Source of the DNA: an uncultured Reyranella sp.
GTDB lineage: Bacteria > Pseudomonadota > Alphaproteobacteria > Reyranellales > Reyranellaceae
DNA length: 32,009 nucleotides
Reading direction: 5' to 3'
NCBI GenBank assembly: GCA_937919085.1
Contig: CALFRN010000437.1
Span: forward strand, 1 to 32,009
How positions within the stretch are numbered: the first letter of the stretch is position 1; each line of letters opens with the position of its first letter. Below are positions 18,372 to 28,412 of the stretch, one piece after another. A program made the position numbers and the translations under genes. A model generated the notes under the pieces. The model saw only the letters and a program-made list of their open reading frames with translations. It searched no databases and was not told where the DNA came from.

Positions 18372-20186
18372 ATGAGTGCGCGCCTCCTCCGTCGTCTTCC
18401 CACAACCCTGGTGAATCGCATCGCCGCGGGCGAGGTCGTCGAGCGCCCGGCAAGCGCGGTGAAGGAACTGGTCGAAAATGCCATCGATGCCGGTGCTCAC
18501 CGGATTGCCGTCACCCTGAAGGAGGGTGGCCGCACCTTTATTTCGGTGGCCGACGACGGCATGGGCATGACCGCAGACGAACTTCAGCTCGCGGTTGAAC
18601 GCCACTGCACTTCCAAGTTGCCGGACGATGAACTGACCGACATCCGTACCCTTGGCTTTCGCGGCGAGGCGCTTCCCTCGATCGCCTCGGTCAGCCGCTT
18701 TGCCATCATGTCGCGGCCGGCGGGCGCCGACACCGCGTGGAGTCTGGAGATCGATGGTGGGGCGAAAGGTGAGCCACGGCCCGCGGCGCATCCGCCGGGA
18801 ACGAGGGTCGAAGTGCGCGATCTCTTCTTTGCCACGCCGGCGCGGCTCAAGTTTCTGAAGGAGCCGCGCACCGAGTCGAGCCACGTCGCCGATGCCATGC
18901 GCCGACTGGCGATGGCCCATCCGTCGATCGCCATTAGGCTGGAAAGCGAGGGGCGCGCCCTGATCGATCTGGCTGCGGCCCCGCCGTCGCTGCTCGAAAA
19001 CGGAGACGCCGCCCGCCTTTCCCGGCTGGGCGCCATCATGGGCCGTGAGTTCGCCGACAATGCGCTTGCCATTGACGCCAACCGCGAGGGCTTCCGGCTG
19101 ACCGGCTTCGCCGGCCTGCCGACGCTCAACCGGCCGACCGGCCAACACCAGTACCTGTTCGTCAACGGCCGGCCGGTGCGCGACAAACTGCTGGCGGGGG
19201 CGGTGCGCGGTGCCTACCAGGATTTCCTGGCGCGCGACCGCCATCCCATGGTGGCGTTATTCCTCGAAGCGCCGCCCGAGATGGTCGACGTCAACGTCCA
19301 CCCCGCCAAGACCGAAGTCCGCTTCCGCGACGCCGGCATCGTGCGCGGCCTGATCGTGGGTGCGCTGCGCACCGCACTTGCCGCCGCCGGTCACCGCGCC
19401 AGCACCACGGTGTCCGATGCCGCGCTGGGGGCGTTCCGGCCGCACACCGGACATGCCAACGCCCTGCCGCTCGGCAGCGGTGGCGGGTCGTTCATGCCGC
19501 GCGGCCTCGCCGAAGCCGCGGCGCAGTTCATGGCACCGCTCGATGGACTTTCGGCGCGCGTCGAGATGCCGGCCGATTCACCCGGGGTCGGGATCGCCAA
19601 CGGCAACTATCCCTTGGGCGTTGCGCGGGCCCAATTGCATGAGACCTACATCGTGGCCCAGACCGATCAGGGCGTGGTCATTGTCGACCAGCATGCCGCG
19701 CATGAGCGGCTGGTGCACGAACGCCTGAAGAACCAGCTCGAGACCGACGGTGTGAAGCGCCAGGCGCTGCTGCTGCCCGAGGTGGTGGAACTGGGCGAGG
19801 ACGGTGCGCGAAGGCTCGCTGCCCGGCAGGCCGAGCTGGCCGAGATGGGTCTGGTGCTGGAGCCTTTTGGCCTGGGCGCCGTGGTGGTGCGCGAGACGCC
19901 GGCCGTGCTGGGCGAGGTCGACCTCCAGGGGCTGGTGCGGGATCTAGCCGACGAACTGGCGGAGATGGGAGAGCATCTCGCGCTGAAGGAAAAGGTCGAG
20001 CAGGTGTGCGGCACGCTTGCCTGCCATACCTCGGTGCGCGCCGGACGACGGCTCACCGTCGATGAAATGAACGCACTGCTGCGCCAGATGGAGGCAACGC
20101 CGCATTCGGGGCAGTGCAACCATGGCCGTCCGACCTATGTCGAACTCAAACTGGCCGACATCGAGCGGCTGTTCGGAAGACGATGA
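18372..20186 (+). CDS. mutL: DNA mismatch repair protein MutL
   Basis: [48 protein letters not shown]-terminal QHAAHERL and [14 protein letters not shown]. Confidence 0.97.
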   Translation: MSARLLRRLPTTLVNRIAAGEVVERPASAVKELVENAIDAGAHRIAVTLKEGGRTFISVADDGMGMTADELQLAVERHCTSKLPDDELTDIRTLGFRGEALPSIASVSRFAIMSRPAGADTAWSLEIDGGAKGEPRPAAHPPGTRVEVRDLFFATPARLKFLKEPRTESSHVADAMRRLAMAHPSIAIRLESEGRALIDLAAAPPSLLENGDAARLSRLGAIMGREFADNALAIDANREGFRLTGFAGLPTLNRPTGQHQYLFVNGRPVRDKLLAGAVRGAYQDFLARDRHPMVALFLEAPPEMVDVNVHPAKTEVRFRDAGIVRGLIVGALRTALAAAGHRASTTVSDAALGAFRPHTGHANALPLGSGGGSFMPRGLAEAAAQFMAPLDGLSARVEMPADSPGVGIANGNYPLGVARAQLHETYIVAQTDQGVVIVDQHAAHERLVHERLKNQLETDGVKRQALLLPEVVELGEDGARRLAARQAELAEMGLVLEPFGLGAVVVRETPAVLGEVDLQGLVRDLADELAEMGEHLALKEKVEQVCGTLACHTSVRAGRRLTVDEMNALLRQMEATPHSGQCNHGRPTYVELKLADIERLFGRR

Positions 20187-20644
20187 AGCGATTTCTGCCG
20201 CTGTTGCTGGTTCTGGTTCTTGGCCATCCGGGAGAGGCCCCGGCGCAGACCCGCGCGACTGCGCCGCCCGGTACGCCTACGCCGGCACGGGTCTCCGCCC
20301 TCGACGGTGAATGGCGAGGCACCAGCGACGGCGGTTCATGCAATGCGCCGCTCGAGTATGCGCTCACCATCGAATACGGTTTCGTCGACGGCACCGCCTA
20401 CGATGCAACGGCGCGCGGCCCGGTTCCCAACACGACCAGGGCGACGCCGCCGGAGCCGACGCCCAGCCTGTGGCAGATCCACGGCGTCGCCAAGGATTCC
20501 GGCCAGTTCTCCCTGATTGCGGTCGCCTCGGTAAAGGGCAGGAGCCACCGCGACGGTAAGCTTTCGGCCCGCAGCGACGGAGGCAGCCTCGTCATCAGCG
20601 AAACCGGCGGATGTCGCCGCACCGCGCGACTGGCCAAAGGCTGA
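20183..20644 (+). CDS. Hypothetical exported protein
   Basis: [22 protein letters not shown] signal peptide; two cysteines; start overlaps the mutL stop (ATGA). Confidence 0.65.
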   Translation: MKRFLPLLLVLVLGHPGEAPAQTRATAPPGTPTPARVSALDGEWRGTSDGGSCNAPLEYALTIEYGFVDGTAYDATARGPVPNTTRATPPEPTPSLWQIHGVAKDSGQFSLIAVASVKGRSHRDGKLSARSDGGSLVISETGGCRRTARLAKG

Positions 20645-20661
20645 GCTTCCGAGGCCGCGGC

Positions 20662-21288
20662 TTAATCGAATACCGCCTCGATCCGTTCCTCGCGGCCGGC
20701 GAGCAGGCGAAAGAAGGCATCCTGCGGCTTTTCCAGCACGAACATGGCCCGTGCATCGAGGCCGAGGTTGAGGCCGCGCACGACGGCGCCGCTGACGCCA
20801 TGACTGACAATCACCGTGCGGGTCCGCGACGCCGCGACCTCGGCCAGCATCGCAGCCGAGCGTTGGCTGAGTTCGAAATGTGCCTCGCCGCCGGGCGGCA
20901 CGAAGCCCTGCGGATCGGCCCGCCACAGGGCAAGCGCGTTGGGCCGGTTCGCCTCGATTTCGGCCCAGGTGAAGCCTTCCCATTCGCCATAGCCGAGTTC
21001 GGCCAGACGCGGATCTTCGCGCCATTCGGCTGGATCGAGGCCCAGTTCGCGGCCGACAATCTCCGATGTCTCTCGCGTGCGCCCGAGCGGGCTGCGCAGG
21101 AACAGCGTCCGGCCCGGTTCGCGCGCAAGCTCGGCCCGGAGGGCGCGGCCCATGGCGACGGCCTGCGACCGGCCGCGTTCGGTCAGCGGCGAATTCCTGG
21201 TACCCTGCATGCGCCGCTCGGTGTTCCATGCCGTCTCGCCGTGGCGCAGCATGTAGAGCGGAACGACAAGTCCGGTCGCCGCCGTCAT
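20662..21288 (-). CDS. Histidine phosphatase family protein
   Basis: VPLYMLRHGETAWNTERRMQGTRNSPLTERGRSQA (RHGE) and VIVSHGVSGAVVRGL. Confidence 0.93.
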   Translation of the reverse strand: MTAATGLVVPLYMLRHGETAWNTERRMQGTRNSPLTERGRSQAVAMGRALRAELAREPGRTLFLRSPLGRTRETSEIVGRELGLDPAEWREDPRLAELGYGEWEGFTWAEIEANRPNALALWRADPQGFVPPGGEAHFELSQRSAAMLAEVAASRTRTVIVSHGVSGAVVRGLNLGLDARAMFVLEKPQDAFFRLLAGREERIEAVFD

Positions 21289-21851
21289 GTGCGGCGCAGG
21301 ATCACGATCTTGGCAGCCCCATAGCGGCGCTCGTCGATCGAATCGAAACCCTGGGGCGGCACGATATCCTCGTTGTGGGCGAGTTCGACCGTGACGATTG
21401 CCTCCGGTGCCAGCCAGCCGGCGTCGGCCAGGGCCGAAAGGGCTGAGGCGGCTTGTCCGGATCGGTAAGGGGGGTCGAGAAAGACGAGGTCGCAGGGATC
21501 CCGCGCCGGCGGCGGGCGCGTGGCGTCGGCTCGCACCACCTTGGCTGCACCGACCTCGTCCAGTTTGCGCAGGTTCTCGCCGATCAGCCTGATCGAGGCC
21601 GCATCATTGTCGAGGAAGGTGGCGTGCGACGCGCCACGCGACAGCGCCTCCAGCCCCAGCGCGCCCGAGCCTGCGAAGGCGTCGAGCACGCGGGCGTCGA
21701 TCAGCGGCGAGGTGCCGTCTTCGTGCCATTTCGCATGGGCAAGAATGTTGAACAGTGCCTCGCGCGTGCGGCTCGAGGTCGGACGGACCTTCAGGCCCTC
21801 CGGGGCGTCGAGCGCGCGCCCGCGATGCCTGCCGCCGACGATCTTCAGCAT
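21285..21851 (-). CDS. rsmD: 16S rRNA (guanine(966)-N(2))-methyltransferase RsmD
   Basis: LKIVGGRHRGRALDAPEGLKVRPTSSRTREALFNIL...LDAFAGSGALGLEALSRGA...LVFLDPPY. Confidence 0.95.
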   Translation of the reverse strand: MLKIVGGRHRGRALDAPEGLKVRPTSSRTREALFNILAHAKWHEDGTSPLIDARVLDAFAGSGALGLEALSRGASHATFLDNDAASIRLIGENLRKLDEVGAAKVVRADATRPPPARDPCDLVFLDPPYRSGQAASALSALADAGWLAPEAIVTVELAHNEDIVPPQGFDSIDERRYGAAKIVILRRT

Positions 21852-22639
21852 CAGCGGCGTCCGCTCTTGTGGTGTGCCGCGCGGGCCTTGGGCCGCGCCC
21901 AGCCTTCCTTGCGCGGCGGGCGCTTCACGCCCAGCAGGCTGTCCATCGCCTGGGCCGGAATCTCGTCGACATGGCAGCTCTCGAGTTCACCGAGATGAAA
22001 CGGTCCGAAGGCCACGCGGATCAGCCGCATCACTGGCAGGTCGAGATGGGCGAGGACGCGGCGGACTTCGCGGTTCTTGCCCTCGCCCAGCGCAATGTCG
22101 ATCCAGGCGTTCGAGCGCTGCTGGCGGTCCAGCTTTGCCTCGATGGCGCCGTAGCGCACACCTTCGATGGTCACACCCCCGGCGAGCGCCGCCAGGCGCG
22201 TCTCATCGACCGCACCATGCACACGGGCGCGGTAGCGTCGTGTCCAGCCGTTGGCCGGCAGTTCCAGCCTGCGGGCAAGTCCGCCGTCGTTGGTGAGCAG
22301 CAGCAGACCTTCGGACATGAAATCGAGGCGGCCGACGGTGACAACGCGCGGCATGCCCTTGGGCAGGGAGTCGAAGATCGTGCGGCGCCCTTCGGGATCG
22401 CGCGCCGTGACCATCTCGCTCGGCGGTTTGTGGTAGCGCCACAATCTCGCCCGGTCAGCCTGGGGCAACGGCTTGCCGTCGACCTCGATCACGCTCGCGT
22501 CGGTGACGGTGAAGGCGGGCGAGGCGAGGATCGTGCCGTCGACCTTCACCCGGCCGGCTTCGATCCAGCGCTCGGCGTCGCGCCGCGAGCACATGCCGGC
22601 GCGCGCCAGCCGCTTGGCAATCCGCTCCGGTTCACTCAC
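21851..22639 (-). CDS. Pseudouridine synthase, RluB/RsuA family
   Basis: S4 domain RIAKRLARAGMCSRRDAERWIEAGRV; VGRLDFMSEGLLLLTNDGGLARRL; EGKNREVRRVL. GTG start at 22639 chosen over the track start. Confidence 0.93.
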   Translation of the reverse strand: MSEPERIAKRLARAGMCSRRDAERWIEAGRVKVDGTILASPAFTVTDASVIEVDGKPLPQADRARLWRYHKPPSEMVTARDPEGRRTIFDSLPKGMPRVVTVGRLDFMSEGLLLLTNDGGLARRLELPANGWTRRYRARVHGAVDETRLAALAGGVTIEGVRYGAIEAKLDRQQRSNAWIDIALGEGKNREVRRVLAHLDLPVMRLIRVAFGPFHLGELESCHVDEIPAQAMDSLLGVKRPPRKEGWARPKARAAHHKSGRR

Positions 22640-23352
22640 TTGGCGGCCGCCGCTCCCAGGAAGGCGCGGAACAGCTTCGCGTCGCCCTCGGAGATCAGGA
22701 ATTCCGGATGCCACTGCACGCCGATGCAGAATCGGTAGCGCGGCGCTTCGATGCCCTCGATGACGCCGTCGGGTGCGGTGGCGTTGACTACGATGCCGTC
22801 GGGTTCATCGGCCGCCGCTTGGTGATGGGCGCTGTTCACCGGCAATTCATCGGTGCCGACGATCTGGTGCAGGCGGGTGCCGTGCGCCACCTTGACCAGA
22901 TGGCCCGGCTGGTCGCGCGGGTTGGGCTGCTCGTGGGCCAGCGCTTCGGAAACCGAATCGGGAATGTGCTGGATCAGGGTGCCGCCCAGCACGACATGCA
23001 AGAGCTGTTGGCCGCCGCAGATCCCCAGCACCGGCTTGTCCTGGGCGAGCGCGCCCTGTGTGACGGCGAATTCGAAGGCGGTCCGGCGGTCCTTGGTGAT
23101 GACCGTGGCATGGCGCGATCCGCCGCCATAGTAGGAGGGATCGACGTCGAAGGCGCCGCCGGTCACCACCAGCGCATCGATACGGTCGAGATAGTCGGCG
23201 ACGCGGTCGGGCTCGTGCGGCAGGGCCACGGCCAGACCGCCCGCGGCGTCGATCGCGTCGAGGTAGTTCTGGCGCAGCGCATACCAGGGGAACTTGGAAT
23301 AACCGCCGGGCTTTTCAGCATCCAGGGTCACTCCGATCAGGGGACGGGGCAT
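22636..23352 (-). CDS. Gamma-glutamyl-gamma-aminobutyrate hydrolase family (class I glutamine amidotransferase-like)
   Basis: KPVLGICGGQQLLHVVLGGTLIQHIPD; NSAHHQAA; GVQWHPEF. Confidence 0.92.
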   Translation of the reverse strand: MPRPLIGVTLDAEKPGGYSKFPWYALRQNYLDAIDAAGGLAVALPHEPDRVADYLDRIDALVVTGGAFDVDPSYYGGGSRHATVITKDRRTAFEFAVTQGALAQDKPVLGICGGQQLLHVVLGGTLIQHIPDSVSEALAHEQPNPRDQPGHLVKVAHGTRLHQIVGTDELPVNSAHHQAAADEPDGIVVNATAPDGVIEGIEAPRYRFCIGVQWHPEFLISEGDAKLFRAFLGAAAAK

Positions 23353-23397
23353 GGGGTGAGGATAGCATATTCCCGTGCGGCGCGGGCGAAGGAGTCC

Positions 23398-23440
23398 TCC
23401 TCATCCTGAGGCACCGCGCGCCGGCGCCCCAGGATGAGGA
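23398..23440. repeat. Intergenic palindromic repeat (CTCATCCTGAG family)
   Basis: TCCTCATCCTG (23398-23408) perfectly inverted as CAGGATGAGGA (23430-23440), between two genes. Core shared with the element at 28904-29033. Confidence 0.75.
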
Positions 23441-23448
23441 TTGTGGTG

Positions 23449-24714
23449 TTACGACGAGGACGCCGTGATGTTCCGCGGCACGTCCTTGAACGGTTTGACG
23501 GTGTCGACGCTGGGCTCCTTGGGCATCTTGAGGACGCGCTCGGAGATGATGTTGCGCTGGATCTCGTCGGTGCCACCAGCGATCGAGGTCGCCGGCACCG
23601 AGATCAGGATCTCGGCGATCACGCCGTCCATCGGGCTGTCGGCGCCGCTCAAGAGGGCATCGGAGCCAGTGATATAGGTATGCACCCGCGCCGCCTGACG
23701 GGCGACGTGGCTCGACACCAGCTTGCCCAGCGAGCCCTCGGGACCCTGCGGCTTGCCCTGGTCCTGCGCCGCCCGGGCACGCCGCGCCGTCCATTCCGCC
23801 GCCTTCGACAGGCTCAAGAGCTTGGCGATCTCCTGGCGGATGACGGGATCGGCGATCTTGCCGGTCTCGCGGGCGCGCTGCATCACCAGGTCGACGCGGC
23901 CGGCGCGCTGCGGATACCACTTGTAGGGCTCCATCGTGGTCGCGATCTCGGCGCGTTCTTCCTCGTAGATGCGGCCCTTGGCGGTGGACGCGGTCGCCCA
24001 GCTCCTGAGGCCATCGGCGCCGCGCCGTTCGTGCATCAGGGTCGTGGTCGCCACCGTCCAGCCGTCGCCCACGTCGGAGACCAGGAATTCCGGCTCGACG
24101 ATGGCGTCGGTGAAGAACACCTGGTTGAACGAGGCGTGGTTGTTCATCTGCTTCAGCGGATGGACCTGAACACCCGGCTGCTTCATGTCGAGGACGAAGT
24201 AGGCCAGCCCCTTGTGCTTGGGCACGTCCCAGTTGGCGCGCGCCAGCAGCAGGCCCCAATGCGCCTTGTGCGCCGACGTGGTCCACACCTTCTGGCCGTT
24301 GATCACCCACTTGTTGCCCTGCCGGTCGGCGCGCGTGACTGCACCTGCCATGTCCGAGCCGCTGCCCGGCTCGCTGAACAGCTGGCACCAGGTGTCCTCG
24401 CCGGTCAGGACCCGCTTGAGGAACTTCTCCTTATGCAGGTCGGTGCCGTGGTCGAGGATGGTCGCGGCGGCCAGCGTGCGGATGCCGGCCTTGGCGACGC
24501 CGACGGCACCGATGCGGGCAAATTCCTCGTCGACCACCGAATTGAACTTCACCGGCAGGCCGCGGCCGTACCATTGCTTGGGCCAGTGCGGCGCACCCCA
24601 GCCCGATTCGCAGAGCTTCAGGCGCCATTCCACCAGGCCGAATCCGGGGTTCCAGTTGGCTTCCAGCCAGGCACGGACTTCGGCGCGGACCGAGTCTTCG
24701 GTGGGTTCGCTCAT
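23449..24714 (-). CDS. Acyl-CoA dehydrogenase family protein
   Basis: MSEPTEDSVRAEVRAWLEANWNPGFG...QLFSEPGSGSDMAGAVTRADRQGNKWVINGQKVWTTSAHKAHWGLLLAR...ATSIAGGTDEIQRNIISERVL. Confidence 0.95.
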   Translation of the reverse strand: MSEPTEDSVRAEVRAWLEANWNPGFGLVEWRLKLCESGWGAPHWPKQWYGRGLPVKFNSVVDEEFARIGAVGVAKAGIRTLAAATILDHGTDLHKEKFLKRVLTGEDTWCQLFSEPGSGSDMAGAVTRADRQGNKWVINGQKVWTTSAHKAHWGLLLARANWDVPKHKGLAYFVLDMKQPGVQVHPLKQMNNHASFNQVFFTDAIVEPEFLVSDVGDGWTVATTTLMHERRGADGLRSWATASTAKGRIYEEERAEIATTMEPYKWYPQRAGRVDLVMQRARETGKIADPVIRQEIAKLLSLSKAAEWTARRARAAQDQGKPQGPEGSLGKLVSSHVARQAARVHTYITGSDALLSGADSPMDGVIAEILISVPATSIAGGTDEIQRNIISERVLKMPKEPSVDTVKPFKDVPRNITASSS

Positions 24715-25847
24715 GTGCGGTCTCCCCAATGCTGCATCATCGTTTCTCGATGGTGGTTCGCGTCGCCGAACAGGATCTCGGAACTCTTGGCGCGCTTGAA
24801 CCACAGATGAGTGTCGTTGTCCCAGGTGAAGCCGATGCCGCCATGCATCTGCACGGCGTGGATCGCCGTCTGCAGATAGGCCTCCGCCGCCGTCGCCTTG
24901 GCGAGCGAGGCGATCATCGGCAGATCGTCATCGCCCTCATCGATCGCCGCGGCGGCGTAATAGGCGGCTGATTTCGCCATCTCGACGTCGACCAGCATGT
25001 CGGCCGCCTTGTTCTTGGTGGTCTGGAACGAGGCGATTGAGCGGCCGAACTGCATGCGCATCTTGACATAGTCGAGCGCGTCCTCGCGCAACCGTTCGGC
25101 GCCGCCCACCATCTCGTTGGCAAGGCATACGATCACCTGCTGCATGGTTTTGGCGAAAGCCGCCGCCGCCTTGCCCTCGCCGCCGAGCAGGCTCGCCTCG
25201 ACACCGTTGAAGGTGAGGCGCGCCAGCTTACGGGTTTCGTCCATGGTCTTGAGCAGCCGCCGCTCGAGGCCCGCGGCCTTGCCGTCGACGGTGAAGAAGG
25301 AGAGTCCCCTGGCGCCCTTGCTGCCCGGCTTGCGCGCCAGCACGACGATGAGATCGGCGGTGTGACCGTCGAGCACGAAGCTCTTGATGCCGTCGAGCTT
25401 GTAGCCGCCATCCGATCGCGTCGCGGTCGTGCCGACGCTCGCGGCATCGTTCAGGCCGCTGTCCTCGGCAAAAGCCAGTGTGGCGGTGACGTCACCCGAG
25501 GCGATCCCCGGCAGCAGCGCCTTCTTCTGCGCCTTCGTACCGGCATTGAGGATCGCCGCCGTGGCCAGCACAGCGGTGGAGAAGTACGGTGCGCACAACA
25601 GGCTGCGGCCCATTTCCTCCAGCACGATGCCCACTTCGCCATAGCCGAAGCCGCCGCCGCCATAGGCCTCGGGAATGTGCACGGCGGTCAGGCCCATTTC
25701 CTGATTGAGCCTCTTCCAGCCCTCGCGGTCGAAGCCCTGTTCGGTCGCCATCAGGCGCCGCACCTCCTTGGCTGGCGACCGCGCCTCCAGCGCGCGCCGC
25801 AGGCTGGTGCGAAACTCGTCCTGCTCCGGCGTAAAGCTGAAACGCAT
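24711..25847 (-). CDS. Acyl-CoA dehydrogenase family protein
   Basis: MRFSFTPEQDEFRTSLRRALEARSPAKEVRR...AYGGGGFGYGEVGIVLEEMGRSLLCAPYFSTAVLA...QMHGGIGFTWDNDTHLWFKRAK; 4-nt overlap with the next gene. Confidence 0.95.
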   Translation of the reverse strand: MRFSFTPEQDEFRTSLRRALEARSPAKEVRRLMATEQGFDREGWKRLNQEMGLTAVHIPEAYGGGGFGYGEVGIVLEEMGRSLLCAPYFSTAVLATAAILNAGTKAQKKALLPGIASGDVTATLAFAEDSGLNDAASVGTTATRSDGGYKLDGIKSFVLDGHTADLIVVLARKPGSKGARGLSFFTVDGKAAGLERRLLKTMDETRKLARLTFNGVEASLLGGEGKAAAAFAKTMQQVIVCLANEMVGGAERLREDALDYVKMRMQFGRSIASFQTTKNKAADMLVDVEMAKSAAYYAAAAIDEGDDDLPMIASLAKATAAEAYLQTAIHAVQMHGGIGFTWDNDTHLWFKRAKSSEILFGDANHHRETMMQHWGDRT

Positions 25848-25898
25848 GGCTACTCCTCCCCGTATCGCGACACTCTTGTTGCCGCTATTTTCCCTCTT

Positions 25899-26357
25899 AT
25901 GAGCGGCCCGGCAAGAACATCCCCCATGGAACGCGCACTTGGTGCGGCGGGCGCAGCCGCAGAGCGGGGCGAGGTGCCGGTCGGCTGCGTGATCGTGTCG
26001 CCGGACGGTGTCGTGCTGGCGGAGACCGGCAACCGCTGCGAGGCCGACCGTGACCCCACGGCGCATGCCGAGTTGCTGGCCATCCGCGCTGCGGCACGAA
26101 AGCTCGGTTCGCCACGGCTGGTCGATTGCGATCTCTACGTCACCCTGGAGCCCTGTCCGATGTGCGCCCAGGCGATTTCCTTCGCTCGACTACGCCGTGT
26201 CTATTGGGGCGCTTCGGATCCCAAGGGCGGTGGCGTCGAGCACGGACCGCGCATCTTCGACCAGCCGACCTGCCATCACCGGCCCGAGCTTTATCCGGGC
26301 CTCGGCGAAGTCGAGGCGGCGGCATTGTTACGCGATTTCTTCAAGGCGCGGCGGTAG
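25899..26357 (+). CDS. tadA: tRNA-specific adenosine deaminase
   Basis: HAELLAIRAAARKLGSPRLVDCDLYVTLEPCPMCAQAISFARLRRVYWGASDPKGGGVEHG (HAE and PCxxC deaminase motifs). Confidence 0.93.
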   Translation: MSGPARTSPMERALGAAGAAAERGEVPVGCVIVSPDGVVLAETGNRCEADRDPTAHAELLAIRAAARKLGSPRLVDCDLYVTLEPCPMCAQAISFARLRRVYWGASDPKGGGVEHGPRIFDQPTCHHRPELYPGLGEVEAAALLRDFFKARR

Positions 26358-26361
26358 TTGG

Positions 26362-27237
26362 TCAGGGTTTGACGAACTTCAGCACGAACTCGTCCTTGGG
26401 CTGCGGCGGGTCCGGCGTGTTCTTGTCGCGCGGATCGTTGGGATTGCGCAGGAATTTCCCTTCGGCCACCAGCTTGAAGCCCGCGGCCTCGACTTCCTTG
26501 CGCAGAAACGCTTCCTCGATGCGATGGAGGGTGCCCGATTCGGATATGCCGGTGCCGGGACGGCCCGCGTGGTCGGCGATGACGTAGAGGCCGCCGGGCT
26601 TCAGCGCACGAAAGGCCGCCTGGTTCATCTTGTCCCGATCGACGTTCAGAAATCCGAGATCGTGATAGTTGAACATCAGGGTCACGAGATCGAAGTGGCC
26701 ATCGGCGAGTTCGGGCGGCAGGGGATCCTCGAACGGCCGCGAGATGGCGGTGATCGGCGCGGCGGCAACGCCGGCGGTCTTGAGCTTGTCGCTGCGGTCG
26801 GCGAGGGCCGCCGGCGAAAGGCGGCGCGGCGCGGGAGGGGCTGCCGGCGGGGCGCTTGCCGCGGTACCTGCCGTCGGATTGGAATTGCCCTCGGGCGCCG
26901 CTGGCCGGGGCGCGGGCTGGTTAGGATCGCGCGGCCGGCTCTGGCCGTAGACCGCGCCCGATGGTCCGATCGTGCGGGCCAGCAACTCCGTCGTGTAGCC
27001 GCCGCCGGCACTGAGATCGAGGGCGGTGATGCCGGGACGGATGCCGATGAAGACCAGCATCTCCTCAGGCTTGCGGCGGCGATCATTGACGCGGTCGGCG
27101 TCGCTGCGATCGGGGCTCGCCACGATTTTGGCGGCCTGCTCGGGCGAAACTGTCTGCGCCTGGACGATGCTGGCGCCGAGCACGATACCAAGCATGGTGG
27201 CCAGAAAGGCCAATGGATCCTTGTGTCCGATCTTCAT
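26362..27237 (-). CDS. Exported class I SAM-dependent methyltransferase-like protein
   Basis: MKIGHKDPLAFLATMLGIVLGASIVQAQ signal peptide; ITALDLSAGGGYTTELLARTIGPSGAVYGQ; AFRALKPGGLYVIADH. Start trimmed from the 597-aa track ORF; overlaps the queG stop. Confidence 0.85.
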   Translation of the reverse strand: MKIGHKDPLAFLATMLGIVLGASIVQAQTVSPEQAAKIVASPDRSDADRVNDRRRKPEEMLVFIGIRPGITALDLSAGGGYTTELLARTIGPSGAVYGQSRPRDPNQPAPRPAAPEGNSNPTAGTAASAPPAAPPAPRRLSPAALADRSDKLKTAGVAAAPITAISRPFEDPLPPELADGHFDLVTLMFNYHDLGFLNVDRDKMNQAAFRALKPGGLYVIADHAGRPGTGISESGTLHRIEEAFLRKEVEAAGFKLVAEGKFLRNPNDPRDKNTPDPPQPKDEFVLKFVKP

Positions 27238-28403
27238 GAGGCTGCTCTCCATTCGGCCTGAACGTCCACGTCCGCATCGGTCACCGCGAGCCGCCGCCGC
27301 TCGAACGCCTCGGGCGTCAGCCGCGACAATGCCCACACCGCCGCGCCCCGCACCAGAGGCGATGGATCGTCGAGCAGCCGCTCGACGGCGGGCAGGGCCG
27401 CCGCTGGCGCACCGCTGTTGCCCAGCGCATAGGCGACGTTGCGCACAAAGCGGTCGCGGCCGATGCGCTTGATGGCGGTACCCGCGAAGCGCCGGCGGAA
27501 GGCGGCATCGTCGAGCGCGGCCAGCTCCGCCAGGGCGGGCGCGGTGAGTTCGGGGCGCGGCACGAAGGCTGCTTCCTGTGCCGTCTTGGCGAACTTGTTC
27601 CACGGGCAGGCGGCCAGGCAATCGTCGCAGCCGTAGATGCGGTTGCCCAACGCTGCACGGAACTGGCGGTCTATGGCGCCCTCGTGTTCGATCGTGAGGT
27701 AGGAAATGCAGCGCCTTGCGTCCAGCTTGTAGGGCGCGGGGAAGGCGGCCGTCGGGCAGGCATCGAGGCAGGCGCGGCACTGGCCGCAATGGTCGCTCTC
27801 GCCCGCATCGACAGGCAACTCGGCGGACAGCAGCAACTCGCCCAGGAACAGCCACGAACCGAATTGGCGCGACACGAGATTGGTGTGCTTGCCCTGCCAG
27901 CCGTGCCCAGCCGCCTGCGCCGAGGGCTTTTCCATCAGCGGCGCGGTATCGACGAAGACCTTTATGGAGTGACGGTAATTGTCCCAGATGAAGCGGCCCA
28001 ATGCCTTGAGGCGGGTCTTCATCACGTCGTGATAGTCGCTTCCCTGGGCATAGACCGAGATCGCGCCCCGTTCGGGCTCGCCCTGCGCGGCCCGCGGGTC
28101 GGTGGTCGGCGCATAGTTGAGCGCTAGCGACACCACCGTCCGCGCCCCCGGCCACAGCGTGGCGGGATCGACGCGCTCGGACGCGCGCTCTCCCAGCCAG
28201 CCCATGTCGCCATGGAAGCCCAGCTCGACGAACCGCGTGAGCTGCGCCAGGCGCTCGGCCCGCATCTCGGGCGCCAGGGTCGCGGCGGCGAAGCCCACGG
28301 CATCGAAGCCCAGCCTCAGTGCCTCGTCGCGGATGGCATCGCGCAGTTCGAGCGGCGTTGCCTGCCGTGGCGGTCGCTTCGGCGTGGGGGGAAGCCGCGC
28401 CAT
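27234..28403 (-). CDS. queG: Epoxyqueuosine reductase QueG
   Basis: GHGWQGKHTNLVSRQFGSWLFLGELLLSAELP, two 4Fe-4S motifs CGQCRACLDACPTAA and CDDCLAACPWNKFA, C-terminal HEAT-like repeat. Confidence 0.96.
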   Translation of the reverse strand: MARLPPTPKRPPRQATPLELRDAIRDEALRLGFDAVGFAAATLAPEMRAERLAQLTRFVELGFHGDMGWLGERASERVDPATLWPGARTVVSLALNYAPTTDPRAAQGEPERGAISVYAQGSDYHDVMKTRLKALGRFIWDNYRHSIKVFVDTAPLMEKPSAQAAGHGWQGKHTNLVSRQFGSWLFLGELLLSAELPVDAGESDHCGQCRACLDACPTAAFPAPYKLDARRCISYLTIEHEGAIDRQFRAALGNRIYGCDDCLAACPWNKFAKTAQEAAFVPRPELTAPALAELAALDDAAFRRRFAGTAIKRIGRDRFVRNVAYALGNSGAPAAALPAVERLLDDPSPLVRGAAVWALSRLTPEAFERRRLAVTDADVDVQAEWRAAS

Positions 28404-28412
28404 GTGGCCCTG

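Noticed and set aside
16935-19244. 769-aa minus-strand ORF opposite the M16/pgi/mutL genes
   Set aside because: Antisense artefact of GC-rich coding DNA; Arg/Gly/His-rich translation with no family features, while the plus strand encodes clear enzymes.
23434-24810. 458-aa plus-strand ORF, and 23315..24388 (-), over the acyl-CoA dehydrogenase
   Set aside because: Shadow ORFs of the clear acyl-CoA dehydrogenase at 23449..24714.
26362-28155. A 597-aa fused protein as given in the track
   Set aside because: The N-terminal ~300 aa are an out-of-frame reading of queG. The real gene starts at 27237 with a signal peptide.
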